A stretch of DNA of 64,000 nt from Verrucomicrobiaceae bacterium (GCA_027491155.1 JAIXWR010000043.1:109356-173355), one strand, 5' to 3'. Numbered from the stretch's first letter, positions 51,981 to 62,132 are shown. Numbers and translations: made by a program. The notes: a model not told the origin generated them from the letters alone.

Positions 51981-52982
51981 TCAGAGCGCCTCGTCGACTT
52001 CGATCATCTTGCCGAGGATGGTCTCCCAGGTGTGGGCGTCCTCGAGGATCTCGTTGGCGAACATGCAACCGTCCCAGCAGATGTGCTTCATCCCGCGGGC
52101 GGCGGCGTCCTTGAGCCAGAAGGCCGAGCACTTGGCGATGTCGAGCTTGCCGTTCGGGTCGTCGGCGCGGCAGTGGCGGCCGGTCTTGTCGTGGCTGCCG
52201 GTGCCGTGGACCGAGCCGTCGTTCTGGGCGACGTGGAAGTCGATGGTCCAGGGGCGCAGGGCGTCGGTCAGGGTCTTGTAGGCCGGCCAGAATTCCTCGT
52301 CGGTGTAGCCTTCCTTGAGCAGGGCGGCTTCCGGGGCGTTGTAGCCCATGAGGTAAAGATAGGTGTGGGCGAGGTCGGCCTGGAAGCCGACGGTTTCCGG
52401 CATGCCGGTCGCTTCGAGGGTGTCGATCATCGCCTTCCACGAATGCATGCCGCCCCAGCAGATCTCACCTTCCGCGGCGAGGCGCTCGCCGTGCTGTGCG
52501 GCGACCTTGCCGGCCTCGCGCCAGGTTTCGGCGATCTTCTTGGTGTTGCCCGCGGGATCCGCGGCCCAGTCGTGCACGCCGCCGGCGGAGTCGATGCGGA
52601 TCAAGCCATACTCGCGCACGCCGTGGGCCTTGAGGATGTCCGCGATGCGGCAGGCCTTCTCGACGGCGAGGACGAAGTTCTTGCGGTCGTCATCGGAGCC
52701 GAAAGCCGGTCCGCCGACGGTGCCCGGCCAAACCGGGGCCACCAGCGAGCCGACCTTGAGGCCCTTGGCGGCGATCTGGTCGGCCATCGCCTTGATCGCG
52801 TCGTCGGAGGCGTCGGGATCGGTGTGCGGGTGGAACAGGAACAGGTCCACGCCGTCGTACTTGCGGCCCTTGACGGAAGCGGCGGCGGTCATTTCGAGCA
52901 TGCGCTCGAGCGAGATCGGCGGGTGGTCGGTTCCGGGCTCTTTTCCGACAAGACCGGGCCACATGGCGTTGTGAAGTTTCAT
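51981..52982 (-). CDS. Xylose isomerase-like TIM-barrel protein (sugar phosphate isomerase/epimerase family)
   Basis: 333 aa, ATG 52982. It begins [32 protein letters not shown], with a TIM-barrel of the AP endonuclease 2 family: [83 protein letters not shown] and [22 protein letters not shown]. The E, D, H and E residues that coordinate the divalent metal (as in E-W-G, D-L-A-H) appear conserved. Members isomerise or epimerise sugars or inositols. Partners in the operon suggest a keto-sugar pathway. Cytoplasmic. Confidence 0.82.
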   Translation of the reverse strand: MKLHNAMWPGLVGKEPGTDHPPISLERMLEMTAAASVKGRKYDGVDLFLFHPHTDPDASDDAIKAMADQIAAKGLKVGSLVAPVWPGTVGGPAFGSDDDRKNFVLAVEKACRIADILKAHGVREYGLIRIDSAGGVHDWAADPAGNTKKIAETWREAGKVAAQHGERLAAEGEICWGGMHSWKAMIDTLEATGMPETVGFQADLAHTYLYLMGYNAPEAALLKEGYTDEEFWPAYKTLTDALRPWTIDFHVAQNDGSVHGTGSHDKTGRHCRADDPNGKLDIAKCSAFWLKDAAARGMKHICWDGCMFANEILEDAHTWETILGKMIEVDEAL

Positions 52983-53018
52983 GATATTGGATGGTAGATG
53001 ATGGATGATGCCTTGATG

Positions 53019-54122
53019 TTAGAGAACGAAATTCCAGTCGATGTCGCTTTCGACCGACGCGCCGGATTCACCGGTGAGGATGACTTTCCCAGTGCCTTCC
53101 GGTCGGATCGAGACGACCTTGCCGAAGCCCGGCGGCACCGCGGCGACAGCCTGCGCGATACGCAGCGAAACGGTCTCGTCTTTGCGGAAATCGCGGGTCG
53201 TCGGGATGCCCTTCCCGGCCAGCCGGTCCTCGCGGGACACGTCGACACCGTCGGAGAAATGCGAGCAGACCTCCTCGACCCCGAGTCTCCCGAAGTGCGA
53301 GCCGTTCCAGGGAGCCGCGTGGCGGCCGCCGTTGGAGATCCAGAACAGGGTCGCGGGGAAATCGGCGGGGTTCTTCAGCGAGAACCAGACGTAACCATCC
53401 ATCACCACCGCCGACCAGGCGAAGGGCTGCTCCGGCGTCGCGGGCTGGTTGACCATCATGACCAGGTCGTCGAAGCCCTGCCGCGCCGGATAGTGCGTCA
53501 GGTCGGTCGTGCCACCATTCGCCAAGGGCACTGCCGCCAGATCGGAAAACTCCCCTGACGGCTTCAGCGCGCCGTATTCGCGGTTCTCGGGATTCGAAAA
53601 GAGCCCGGGATACACCGATGCCCAGCGGAACGGCGAAACGCTGATCCGCGCCTCCCCTTCCCCCATTCCGGCGAAGTCTAGGATTGGGTGGTTGCCATAA
53701 CTGTAGCGGCCTTTCACCCCGGAAATCCGGTGCTCGCAATAAACGGCCGTCTCGCCCTCGCGCAGCGAGACAATTTTCTCCAGCCACCCCCCGCTGTCGG
53801 GATCGTCCATGCCGACATGCAGGCGGTCGTCGCCGCCGGCCACAACCTTCCATTCGGCGTTGGCCGAGACTCCGTGCGGCGGCGCGTCCTTCTGACCACC
53901 GAAAGGGAAGCACAGGAAATCTCCGCGTAAGACCCCCAGCAGCCCGGGCAGCGCCGCGTCGGCTTCTTCCGCCGACCATGGAGCCAGCGCGTAGGGCGAA
54001 ACCGTGCGCTCGCCGAGCTTGAACTCGACCGGTGCCATGTGGCCGCCACGGATCGTCAGCCACAATCGCACCCGATCATGGGAGAGACGCCAGCTCGGCT
54101 CGCCGTGGACAAAATCGTTCAT
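53019..54122 (-). CDS. Galactose mutarotase-like (aldose epimerase fold) protein
   Basis: 367 aa. It is a beta-sandwich protein without a signal peptide. Features resembling aldose-1-epimerase-like proteins are PSWRLSHDRVRLWLTIRGGHMAPVEF, LLGVLRGDFLCFPFGGQKDAPPHGVSANAEWKVV and YSYGNHPILDFAGMGEGEARISVSPF. Mutarotases catalyse anomer interconversion, and related folds act on glycosidic ketoses. It is the first gene of the minus-strand set: 104 nt separate it from the divergent epimerase at 54228, with an A/T-rich patch between them. Family assignment is by pattern and moderate. Confidence 0.62.
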   Translation of the reverse strand: MNDFVHGEPSWRLSHDRVRLWLTIRGGHMAPVEFKLGERTVSPYALAPWSAEEADAALPGLLGVLRGDFLCFPFGGQKDAPPHGVSANAEWKVVAGGDDRLHVGMDDPDSGGWLEKIVSLREGETAVYCEHRISGVKGRYSYGNHPILDFAGMGEGEARISVSPFRWASVYPGLFSNPENREYGALKPSGEFSDLAAVPLANGGTTDLTHYPARQGFDDLVMMVNQPATPEQPFAWSAVVMDGYVWFSLKNPADFPATLFWISNGGRHAAPWNGSHFGRLGVEEVCSHFSDGVDVSREDRLAGKGIPTTRDFRKDETVSLRIAQAVAAVPPGFGKVVSIRPEGTGKVILTGESGASVESDIDWNFVL

Positions 54123-54227
54123 GGGTTGCCCCGATTCAGAAAAAAACTCACAGAAACGGAAGCAAAATCACATTCATCGGAAAAATGGATCGCCGTCCGG
54201 CGTTCCGCCCCTTAGTCAAAATTCACC

Positions 54228-55070
54228 ATGAACATCGGCTTCAACACGCTCCTCTGGGGTCCCGGGCTTTCACTGGACCTGTTCCCCCTGCTCGATTCCC
54301 TGAAGGCCGCCGGCTACGACGGCGTCGAGATCCCCATCTTTGCGGCCGACGTCGCCCACCACAAAATCGTCGGCCAGGCCCTGAAGGACAAGGGTCTCCG
54401 CTCGACCGCCGTGACCGTCATCCCCGACGAGGAGCACAACCCGTGCAGCCCGGTCGCCGCCCACCGGGCCGGCGCGGTGGACTACCTGAAAGGGATCATC
54501 GACACCTGCCACGCCGCCGGCACCGAGATCCTGATGGGCCCCTACCACCAGCCGCTCGGCGTGTTCTCCGGCGACGGCCCGACCTCCGACGAGTGGAACC
54601 GCGCCGCCGAGGTCCACCGCCAGGCCGCCGACTACGCCCAGCAGGCCGGCGTGAAGCTCATCATCGAGTGGCTCAACCGCTTCGAATGCTACTTCATCAC
54701 CACCATGCAGCAGGGCGCCGACTACGCCGCGCTGGTGAATCACCCGAACTTCGGGACGATGTTCGACACCTTCCACGCCAACATCGAGGAGAAGGATCCC
54801 GCCGCCTCGCTGCGCAAGCATATCAAGAGCGTCGGCCACGTGCATATCTCGGAGAACGACCGCGGGACCCCGGGCACCGGCCACGCCGCGATCCGCGAAA
54901 GCATCGCCGTGCTCAAGGAGCACAACTACCAGGGCTGGTTGACCGTCGAAGCCTTCGGCCGCTCGCTCCCAGAACTCGCCGCCGCCACCCGCGTCTGGCG
55001 CGACCTCTTCCCTTCCGCGGAGGAAGTTTACACCGACGGCATCGCCTACATCCGCGAGTGCCTGCGCTAA
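54228..55070 (+). CDS. D-tagatose/D-psicose 3-epimerase-like TIM-barrel protein
   Basis: 280 aa. The family signature is strong: MNIGFNTLLWGPGLSLDLFPLLDSLKAAGYDGVEIPIF, GVKLIIEWLNRFECYFITTMQQG (E for metal, corresponding to E152 of tagatose epimerase), FGTMFDTFHANIEEKD and GHVHISENDRGTPGTGHAAI (HISENDRGTPG), then LTVEAFGRSLPELAAATRVW (second catalytic Glu). Such enzymes epimerise ketoses at C3 through an ene-diolate with Mn2+ or Mg2+. It is divergent from the sugar operon on the minus strand and probably part of the same module. A terminator follows. Confidence 0.88.
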   Translation: MNIGFNTLLWGPGLSLDLFPLLDSLKAAGYDGVEIPIFAADVAHHKIVGQALKDKGLRSTAVTVIPDEEHNPCSPVAAHRAGAVDYLKGIIDTCHAAGTEILMGPYHQPLGVFSGDGPTSDEWNRAAEVHRQAADYAQQAGVKLIIEWLNRFECYFITTMQQGADYAALVNHPNFGTMFDTFHANIEEKDPAASLRKHIKSVGHVHISENDRGTPGTGHAAIRESIAVLKEHNYQGWLTVEAFGRSLPELAAATRVWRDLFPSAEEVYTDGIAYIRECLR

Positions 55071-55100
55071 GTGCGGGCACCCGTCGCTCCTGCCTCTCAC

Positions 55101-55140
55101 CACCCTCGCCGTCCCATCCGGGCGGCCGAGGGTGTTTTTC
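55101..55140 (+). terminator. Rho-independent terminator after the epimerase gene
   Basis: CACCCTCG (55101-55108) pairs with CGAGGGTG (55127-55134) and is followed by TTTTT. It lies 30 nt after the stop. Confidence 0.82.
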
Positions 55141-55219
55141 TTGGATCCAAGCCGGGCGAAGGCCGCCGAATTCAAGCCTCCCCTTGCCTCCGGGCACGGA
55201 AACCGCTTGTCTGGGAGGC

Positions 55220-55840
55220 ATGGTTCACGTCATCGACCACCCCCTCGTACAGGCCGAACTCACGGGGCTGCGCTGCCGGAACTGCCCGGGACCGGAATTC
55301 CGGCAACGGCTGCGGCGGATCGCCTCGCTGATGGTCCCCGCCGTGACCGCCGGGCTCGAAACGCGGATCATCCCTTGCGAGACGCCGCTCGAGGTGACCA
55401 GCGGCGTGAAGCTGGCGCATCCGGTCATCCTGACACCGATCCTCCGGGCGGGACTGGGCTTTCTCGACGGCTTCTTCGACCTGCTGCCCAACGCCGCGGT
55501 CGCCCACATCGGCCTGGCCCGGAACGAGGAAACCCTGCTGCCGGAACCCTATTACCTCAAAACCCCGCCCACCCTGGCGGAGAGCGAGATCATCCTGCTC
55601 GACCCCATGCTGGCCACCGGCGGCTCGGCGGTGGAAGCCGTGCGTCGGCTGGTCGAACTCGGCGCGACCCGCCTCCGCCTCGCCTGCCTGGTCGCCGCAC
55701 CGGAAGGCATCGCCACCTTCGAAGCCGCCTGGCCGGAGGTGCCGGTCTTCACCGCCGCGATCGACCGCGGTCTGAACGACCGCGGCTACATCCTCCCCGG
55801 CCTCGGCGATGCCGGCGACCGGCTCTTCGGCACGGCCTGA
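55220..55840 (+). CDS. upp: Uracil phosphoribosyltransferase
   Basis: 206 aa from ATG 55220. Conserved regions are VHVIDHPLVQAELTGLR, EVTSGVKLAHPVILTPILRAGLGFLDGF, HIGLARNEETLLPEPYYLKTPP, the PRPP loop LLDPMLATGGSAVEAV and the uracil-binding FTAAIDRGLNDRGYILPGLGDAGDRLFGT at the C-terminus. It converts uracil and PRPP to UMP in pyrimidine salvage. It stands alone between a terminator and a long hairpin. Cytoplasmic. Confidence 0.96.
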   Translation: MVHVIDHPLVQAELTGLRCRNCPGPEFRQRLRRIASLMVPAVTAGLETRIIPCETPLEVTSGVKLAHPVILTPILRAGLGFLDGFFDLLPNAAVAHIGLARNEETLLPEPYYLKTPPTLAESEIILLDPMLATGGSAVEAVRRLVELGATRLRLACLVAAPEGIATFEAAWPEVPVFTAAIDRGLNDRGYILPGLGDAGDRLFGTA

Positions 55841-55947
55841 AGTTCCAAGTTGGGAAGTTCCAAGTGCCAAAGGAAAGAAAACAGCCAGCCCCCGGGGCCT
55901 TTCCTTCTCCGGGTTGGCACTTGGCACTTCTTTACTTGGAACTTCTC
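55841..55947. repeat. Long imperfect inverted repeat after upp
   Basis: AAGTTCCAAGT appears twice (55840-55850 and again in 55855-55865), followed by GCCAA and AGGAAAG. On the right CTTTCCT (55899-55905), TTGGCACTTGGCACTTC and ACTTGGAACTTCT are the complementary arms. The whole can fold into a hairpin of about 105 nt with a GC-rich loop. It starts right at the upp stop; it may act as a terminator or be a repeat element. Confidence 0.65.
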
Positions 55948-56026
55948 CATCCGGCGCTTTTCCCCCTTGCCATCCCGCCGCCTCGCCCCTAAAAGCCCCG
56001 CCCGCCTCGCACAACACCACTTTCCC

Positions 56027-56182
56027 ATGTCCAAGCACAACAGTCTCAAAGCAGCCGGTTCCGCCGCAGGCAAACGCTCCGTCATGAAGCGCTTCGAGCG
56101 CGTGAAGCTGATGAAGGAGCGCGGCGTCTGGAAGGACGGTCGCAGCCCGATCGGCCTCCCCAAGACCAAGGGCGAAGCCTGA
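56027..56182 (+). CDS. Chlamydiae/Verrucomicrobia small basic protein
   Basis: 51 aa from ATG 56027. MSKHNSLKAAGSAAGKRSVM is followed by KRFERVKLMKERGVWKDGRS and PIGLPKTKGEA. It matches the small basic protein family restricted to the Chlamydiae-Verrucomicrobia group, with the conserved KRNVLKRFER-like and RGxWKxGxxxxGLPKTK blocks. Its role is unknown, presumably RNA- or ribosome-associated given its charge. It is the best single taxonomic marker in the window. It lies before the pseudouridine synthase gene with a terminator-like hairpin between. Confidence 0.9.
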   Translation: MSKHNSLKAAGSAAGKRSVMKRFERVKLMKERGVWKDGRSPIGLPKTKGEA

Positions 56183-56206
56183 TTCCCGGCGAACCCGCAA
56201 TCCCGC

Positions 56207-56240
56207 AGGCGCGCAGCTCCCGCAAGGGTCTGCGCCTTTT
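56207..56240 (+). terminator. Probable terminator after the small basic protein gene
   Basis: AGGCGCGCAG (56207-56216) pairs with CTGCGCCT (56230-56237), with a 2-nt bulge, followed by TTTTGCGTTT. Moderate strength. Confidence 0.6.
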
Positions 56241-56276
56241 GCGTTTCTGGAACCCCCGCTTCCCGGCCCCGATCCC

Positions 56277-57176
56277 ATGTCCGAAGGCACCCGCTTAAAC
56301 AAGTTCCTCGCCTCCTGCGGCGTCGGCTCCCGCCGCGCCTGCGACGCGCTGGTCCAGGAAGGCCACGTCGAAATCAACGGCAAGCCCGTCCTCAACCCGG
56401 CCCACCGCGTGGAACCGGGCGACTTCGTGAAGGTCGATGGCAAGCGCGTGCAGGCCAAGGAAACCAACACCGTGATGTTCTTCAAGCCGCGCGGCTACGT
56501 CTGCTCGCGCGAGGACGAGCTGGGGCGAGACACGATCTACACGATCCTGCCGCCGGTCCTGCAGCACCTCCACCACGTCGGCCGCCTCGACCGGGACTCC
56601 GAAGGCCTGCTGGTCCTGACCAACGACGGCGAACTCTCGCAGATCCTCACCCACCCGTCGAAGCTGGTGGAAAAGGAGTATCTCGTGACCGCCAACCAAC
56701 CGGTCCTCAACGAGCACCTCGACCTCTTCAAGACGGGCGTTTTCATTGAAAAGACCCGGATGCGCGCCAAAGCGGTCGAACGCCTTTCTTCCCGACGCTA
56801 CCGGATCGTGCTCGAAACCGGCCTCAAGCGCCAGATCCGCCTGATGTTCCAGGCCCTCGGCTACCAAGTGCAGAAACTGGTCCGCGTCCGCATCGGCACG
56901 CTGGGCCTCGACGACCTCCCGCTCGGCGGCTGGCGACCGCTCGACGCCGGCGAGATCGCCCGCCTCCAGGTCAATCCGAAGCCGAAGATCGCCCGCCGCC
57001 CCGGGGTGAAACCGGCCAAGAAAGCCGCCAAGAAGACGACGCGTCAGTCCGCCATCTCCGACCGCTCCAAGTCGCCCGCCAAGCCCTCGCGCCGGGCGCC
57101 GGCCGACTCCCGCCCGCCATCCGCCCGGAAGATCGGGAAGAAGGCGGCAAAGCGGACCCCGAAACGAAAGTTTTGA
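56277..57176 (+). CDS. 16S/23S rRNA pseudouridine synthase of the RsuA/RluB group
   Basis: 299 aa. An N-terminal S4 domain (RLNKFLASCGVGSRRACDALVQEGHVEING) is followed by the catalytic GRLDRDSEGLLVLTNDGELSQ, where D105 is the nucleophilic Asp. Later blocks are EKEYLVTANQPV and GLKRQIRLMFQALGYQVQKLVRVRIGTLGLDDLPLGGWRPL. The last ~65 residues form a Lys/Arg/Pro/Ala-rich tail (RRPGVKPAKKAAKKTTRQ, ending KRTPKRKF) not typical of the family, probably for RNA binding. The precise RNA position cannot be assigned between RsuA, RluB, RluE and RluF types. The final 12 nt and the sequence just after the stop recur at 57721. Confidence 0.92.
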   Translation: MSEGTRLNKFLASCGVGSRRACDALVQEGHVEINGKPVLNPAHRVEPGDFVKVDGKRVQAKETNTVMFFKPRGYVCSREDELGRDTIYTILPPVLQHLHHVGRLDRDSEGLLVLTNDGELSQILTHPSKLVEKEYLVTANQPVLNEHLDLFKTGVFIEKTRMRAKAVERLSSRRYRIVLETGLKRQIRLMFQALGYQVQKLVRVRIGTLGLDDLPLGGWRPLDAGEIARLQVNPKPKIARRPGVKPAKKAAKKTTRQSAISDRSKSPAKPSRRAPADSRPPSARKIGKKAAKRTPKRKF

Positions 57177-57184
57177 GTCGCGCC
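57165..57184 (+). repeat. Direct repeat, left copy: end of the pseudouridine synthase gene
   Basis: CGAAAGTTTTGAGTCGCGCC covers the last codons, the TGA stop and 8 nt beyond. It recurs with one deletion at 57721-57739, and the two copies bracket the small membrane protein gene. Confidence 0.7.
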
Positions 57185-57301
57185 GGGAGCGCCCGAGACT
57201 TGCTTGCGAAGCTCAGCCAATGAGCGGACGACTCCTTCCGGCCTCTTCGCCACCCTGGAACGCCCGGCCGAGTGACTGGCTCAACCGAACTCGCAACGAC
57301 C

Positions 57302-57586
57302 ATGAAACCCTGCTGTCGGCTTGCTGTTTACGCGTGCGTGCTGACGTCGATGACCTTCATCTTCCTGCTCTCGGCTTGGTTTGTGTACACTTTGATCGCC
57401 GATGGTCTCTCGGCTCAAATGATGGGTTTTGAACAGGAACCCGCCGAAGGCTGGGCCTACTGGCGATGGTTCTTCCTCAAGCGGAGCATGTGGAGCCTTC
57501 TGGGCACCGCGGGGTTTTTCCTGATGATCGGAGCACTGATAGCATGGGGATGGGTTGCTGCGATTCGTGATTTCAGGCGGAAGTAG
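57302..57586 (+). CDS. Small hypothetical membrane protein (94 aa)
   Basis: From ATG 57302 (MKPCCRLAVYACVLTSMTFIFLL); an in-frame ATG at 57272 would add ten residues. There are two hydrophobic helices (~8-35 and ~67-88), a short hydrophilic loop between them (GFEQEPAEGWAYWRWFFLKRS) and a basic C-terminus. Codon use is less GC-biased than the flanking genes. Direct repeats of 19-20 nt lie on both sides. No family recognised; possibly acquired. Confidence 0.55.
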   Translation: MKPCCRLAVYACVLTSMTFIFLLSAWFVYTLIADGLSAQMMGFEQEPAEGWAYWRWFFLKRSMWSLLGTAGFFLMIGALIAWGWVAAIRDFRRK

Positions 57587-57720
57587 ATCACCGGGCGGTC
57601 GAGACGCCGCCACCCGTCCCTAAGCTCGGGCTCTGAATCGAAGACCATCGCGACAAGCACTCTTCCCCTGAATGCTCTGCGAAGCCTTTCTCGGAAGGGC
57701 TACCGGACGGCCCACAATAC

Positions 57721-57739
57721 CGAAATTTTGAGTCGCGCC
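57721..57739 (+). repeat. Direct repeat, right copy before acs
   Basis: CGAAATTTTGAGTCGCGCC repeats 57165-57184 with one nt missing. It lies 70 nt before the acs start. Confidence 0.7.
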
Positions 57740-57809
57740 CCGCGAAGGGGGCTTAGTAGTTTTCCGCAGGCCCGGCCATCCGACCCGCCGCCGGGAACCC
57801 AAGGCACCC

Positions 57810-59765
<1,956 letters not shown>

Positions 59766-59768
59766 GGC

Positions 59769-60632
59769 ATGACCACGACCCGCTACATCTTCGCCCGCAT
59801 CGTCCAGGCCTTCGGCGTCAACCGCCGCCAGCGCCGCATGGCCGAGGCGGCGAGTGAAATGCACCTGCTGCGCGAGGCCGAGCAGGTCCTCGGCCAGTCG
59901 GTCTGGGAGCGGGTCGAGGAGGTCGAGGAGCTGGGCGTCGAGTACTGGAACCTGCGCAAGCTGATCAAGGAGCGTGACGAAATCCGCGCCCGGCTCGAGG
60001 AGTGCGAGTCGATCCTCGCCGAGGCCCACGAACAGCGCTCGAACCTGCTGGGGGCCAAGTCGGAGCCGCAACAGGAACTCGAAGATCATCGCTCGGAGCT
60101 GCTCGGAAACCTCGAGAAGCTCGCCAAGGAGCGCGACCAGATCATCCAGCAGGCCCGCGAGATCCGGCGGATTTACGACGGTCTCAAGATGAAGCTCGAT
60201 GTGCTCCAGCGCGAGGGCACCACCGAGGCGATCGAGAAGACCCGCGGCCGCATGCTGGACCTCAAGACCCGCTTCACCTCCCTCAAGGAGGATCGGGACC
60301 GGATCGCCGCGAAGATCGCCGAAGGGGATGCCGAGGTCGACAAGATCGACACCGAACTCGCCGAGGAACGGCAGAAGCACCGCGCCGAAGCTTCCGTCGC
60401 TTTCCAGCAGATCGGCCAGGCCAACCGCGACATCTCCGCGCACAAGGCCCAACTCGGATTGATCGACACCCAGATGCGGCAGCTCTTCAGCGAGATCGGC
60501 CGCCACGTCAGCCGCAACGCCTACGTCAACGAGCAGTGCCGCAGCGCCGCCAAGGGCCACATCCCGATGATCGACGTGATGCGCGCCCTGCGCCGATCGG
60601 TGGCGATGAACCACCGGCTCGCGGGGATGTAA
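59769..60632 (+). CDS. Coiled-coil protein of unknown function
   Basis: 287 aa, highly charged (Glu, Arg, Lys, Gln) and nearly all helical. Coiled-coil heptads run from about residue 45 to 240 (RVEEVEELGVEYWNLRKLIKERDEIRARLEECESILAEAH and EKTRGRMLDLKTRFTSLKEDRDRIAAKIAEGDAEVDKID). No signal peptide or membrane helix. The C-terminal ~30 residues end in IPMIDVMRALRRSVAMNHRLAGM. It starts 3 nt after acs, probably the same operon. I cannot name a family; a scaffold or cytoskeletal role is possible. Confidence 0.7.
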   Translation: MTTTRYIFARIVQAFGVNRRQRRMAEAASEMHLLREAEQVLGQSVWERVEEVEELGVEYWNLRKLIKERDEIRARLEECESILAEAHEQRSNLLGAKSEPQQELEDHRSELLGNLEKLAKERDQIIQQAREIRRIYDGLKMKLDVLQREGTTEAIEKTRGRMLDLKTRFTSLKEDRDRIAAKIAEGDAEVDKIDTELAEERQKHRAEASVAFQQIGQANRDISAHKAQLGLIDTQMRQLFSEIGRHVSRNAYVNEQCRSAAKGHIPMIDVMRALRRSVAMNHRLAGM

Positions 60633-60636
60633 TCTC

Positions 60637-60744
60637 GTAGCCGAACGTCTGCGACGTTCGGGCTTCATGCGCGCCGCCGGAGTCTGACGTCATCGGGTTC
60701 CCCTTCAAACCGCCCCTAACGAAACGACGCAGTCGTTCCGCTAC
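60637..60744. repeat. Pair of GTAGC-GAACG palindromes facing each other
   Basis: GTAGCCGAACGTCTGCGACGTTCGG at 60637 (CGAACGT/ACGTTCG stem) and, on the opposite strand, GTAGCGGAACGACTGCGTCGTTTCG ending at 60720 (AACGAC/GTCGTT stem) share the frame GTAGC-GAACG-CTGCG-CGTT. They are inverted relative to each other, with 50 nt between. The right one covers the mpl stop codon. This appears to be a dispersed palindromic repeat. Confidence 0.6.
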
Positions 60745-62132
60745 AGGAGGGCCAGCCGCTCCAGCAGCTTCTTGTGGATGCCGCCGAAGCCGCCGTTGCT
60801 GAGCACCGCCACCACGTCGCCGGCCACCGCTTCCGCCGCCACCGTGGCGACGATCTCGTCCACCGTGTGGATGTAGCGGCCGCGCCCGCCGTGCCGGGCG
60901 ATGTCCGCCGCCAGCTTGTCGGGATCCAGCCGGTCGTTCTCCGGGATCTTGTGCAAGTCCGGGATTTCCGACACCACGGCCTCGTCCGCCAGCGCCAGCG
61001 CTTCCGCCAGCTCGTTCTGGAACACCGCGCGGCGCGTCGTGTTGGAACGCGGCTCGAAGAGGATCCACAAGCGGCTTTCCGGATACCGCTGGCGCAGGCT
61101 GGCAGCCGCCAGCTTGATCGCCGTCGGGTGGTGCGCGAAGTCGTCGATCACCTTCACCCCGCCGGCCTCGCCGCGCAATTCCTGCCGCCGCGCCACGCCG
61201 TCGAAGCTTTCCAGCCCCGCGCGGATCTCGTCCGGCGACAAGCCGGCGAACGATGCCGCCGCGGCCGCCATCGCGGCGTTGCGCACGTTGAACTCGCCGG
61301 TCATCCGCAGCGAATAGCGCTCGCCGCCCAAGGTGAAGGAACTCCGGTCTTCCTCGTAGCAAACGTCCGCGATGCGCAGCGCGTTGCCCTCGCCCATGCC
61401 GACGCTCTTCACCGGGCAGGGCGCGTTGGACGCCACATCCAGGCAGTTCGGGTCGTCGCCGTTGATGATCGCCAGCCCGGTCCGCGGCACCACGTTGAGC
61501 AGACGGCGGAAGGTCAGCTTGATCTCGTCGAGGCTCGAATAGATATCGGCGTGATCGAACTCGATGTTGTTCACCACCGCCACCTCAGGCAGGTAGTGGA
61601 GGAACTTCGAGCGCTTGTCGAAGAAGGCCGTGTCGTATTCGTCGCCTTCCAGCACGTTGAACTCGGAGTTGGTGAAATTCGCGCCGCGGCCGAGGTTCTT
61701 CGGCAGCCCGCCGATCATCCACCCGGGATCGCGGCCGGCGGAGAGGAACAGCCAGGCGAGCATCGAGCTGGTGGTCGTCTTGCCGTGGGTGCCGGACACC
61801 ACGTAGTTCCGCTTCCCACGCAGGAAGTGCTCCTTCATCACCTCCGGCAGCGACTGGTAAAGCAGCCTGCGGGACAGCGCGGCCTCCGCCTCCTCGTTGC
61901 CGCGGCTGATCGCATTGCCGATGACGATGACATCCGCATCCGCCGGCAGGTTCTCCGCCCGGTAGCCCTCGGTGATCGCGATTCCCTCGGCGCGGAGGAA
62001 GTCGGACATCGGCGGATAGACGTTCTGGTCGGAACCGGTGACCGTGAAGCCCTTGCGCTTCATCGCGACGGCCACGGCTCCCATGGCGGTCCCGCAGACG
62101 CCGGTGAAATGGAAATGCTTCGAGTCGGACAT
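60741..62132 (-). CDS. mpl: UDP-N-acetylmuramate:L-alanyl-gamma-D-glutamyl-meso-diaminopimelate ligase
   Basis: 463 aa. Mur-ligase fold with an N-terminal Rossmann part (HFTGVCGTAMGAVAVAMKRKGFTVTGSDQNVYPPM), ATP loop VSGTHGKTTTSSML, the Mpl-specific FNVLEGDEYDTAFFDKRSKFLHYLP, and a C-terminal domain (KVIDDFAHHPTAIKLA, ILFEPRSNTTRRAVFQ, VLSNGGFGGIHKKLL). Mpl recycles cell-wall tripeptides by joining them to UDP-MurNAc. The presence of LEGDEYDTAFFD distinguishes it from MurC. Cytoplasmic. It lies 67 nt downstream of the HAD gene. Confidence 0.94.
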   Translation of the reverse strand: MSDSKHFHFTGVCGTAMGAVAVAMKRKGFTVTGSDQNVYPPMSDFLRAEGIAITEGYRAENLPADADVIVIGNAISRGNEEAEAALSRRLLYQSLPEVMKEHFLRGKRNYVVSGTHGKTTTSSMLAWLFLSAGRDPGWMIGGLPKNLGRGANFTNSEFNVLEGDEYDTAFFDKRSKFLHYLPEVAVVNNIEFDHADIYSSLDEIKLTFRRLLNVVPRTGLAIINGDDPNCLDVASNAPCPVKSVGMGEGNALRIADVCYEEDRSSFTLGGERYSLRMTGEFNVRNAAMAAAAASFAGLSPDEIRAGLESFDGVARRQELRGEAGGVKVIDDFAHHPTAIKLAAASLRQRYPESRLWILFEPRSNTTRRAVFQNELAEALALADEAVVSEIPDLHKIPENDRLDPDKLAADIARHGGRGRYIHTVDEIVATVAAEAVAGDVVAVLSNGGFGGIHKKLLERLALL

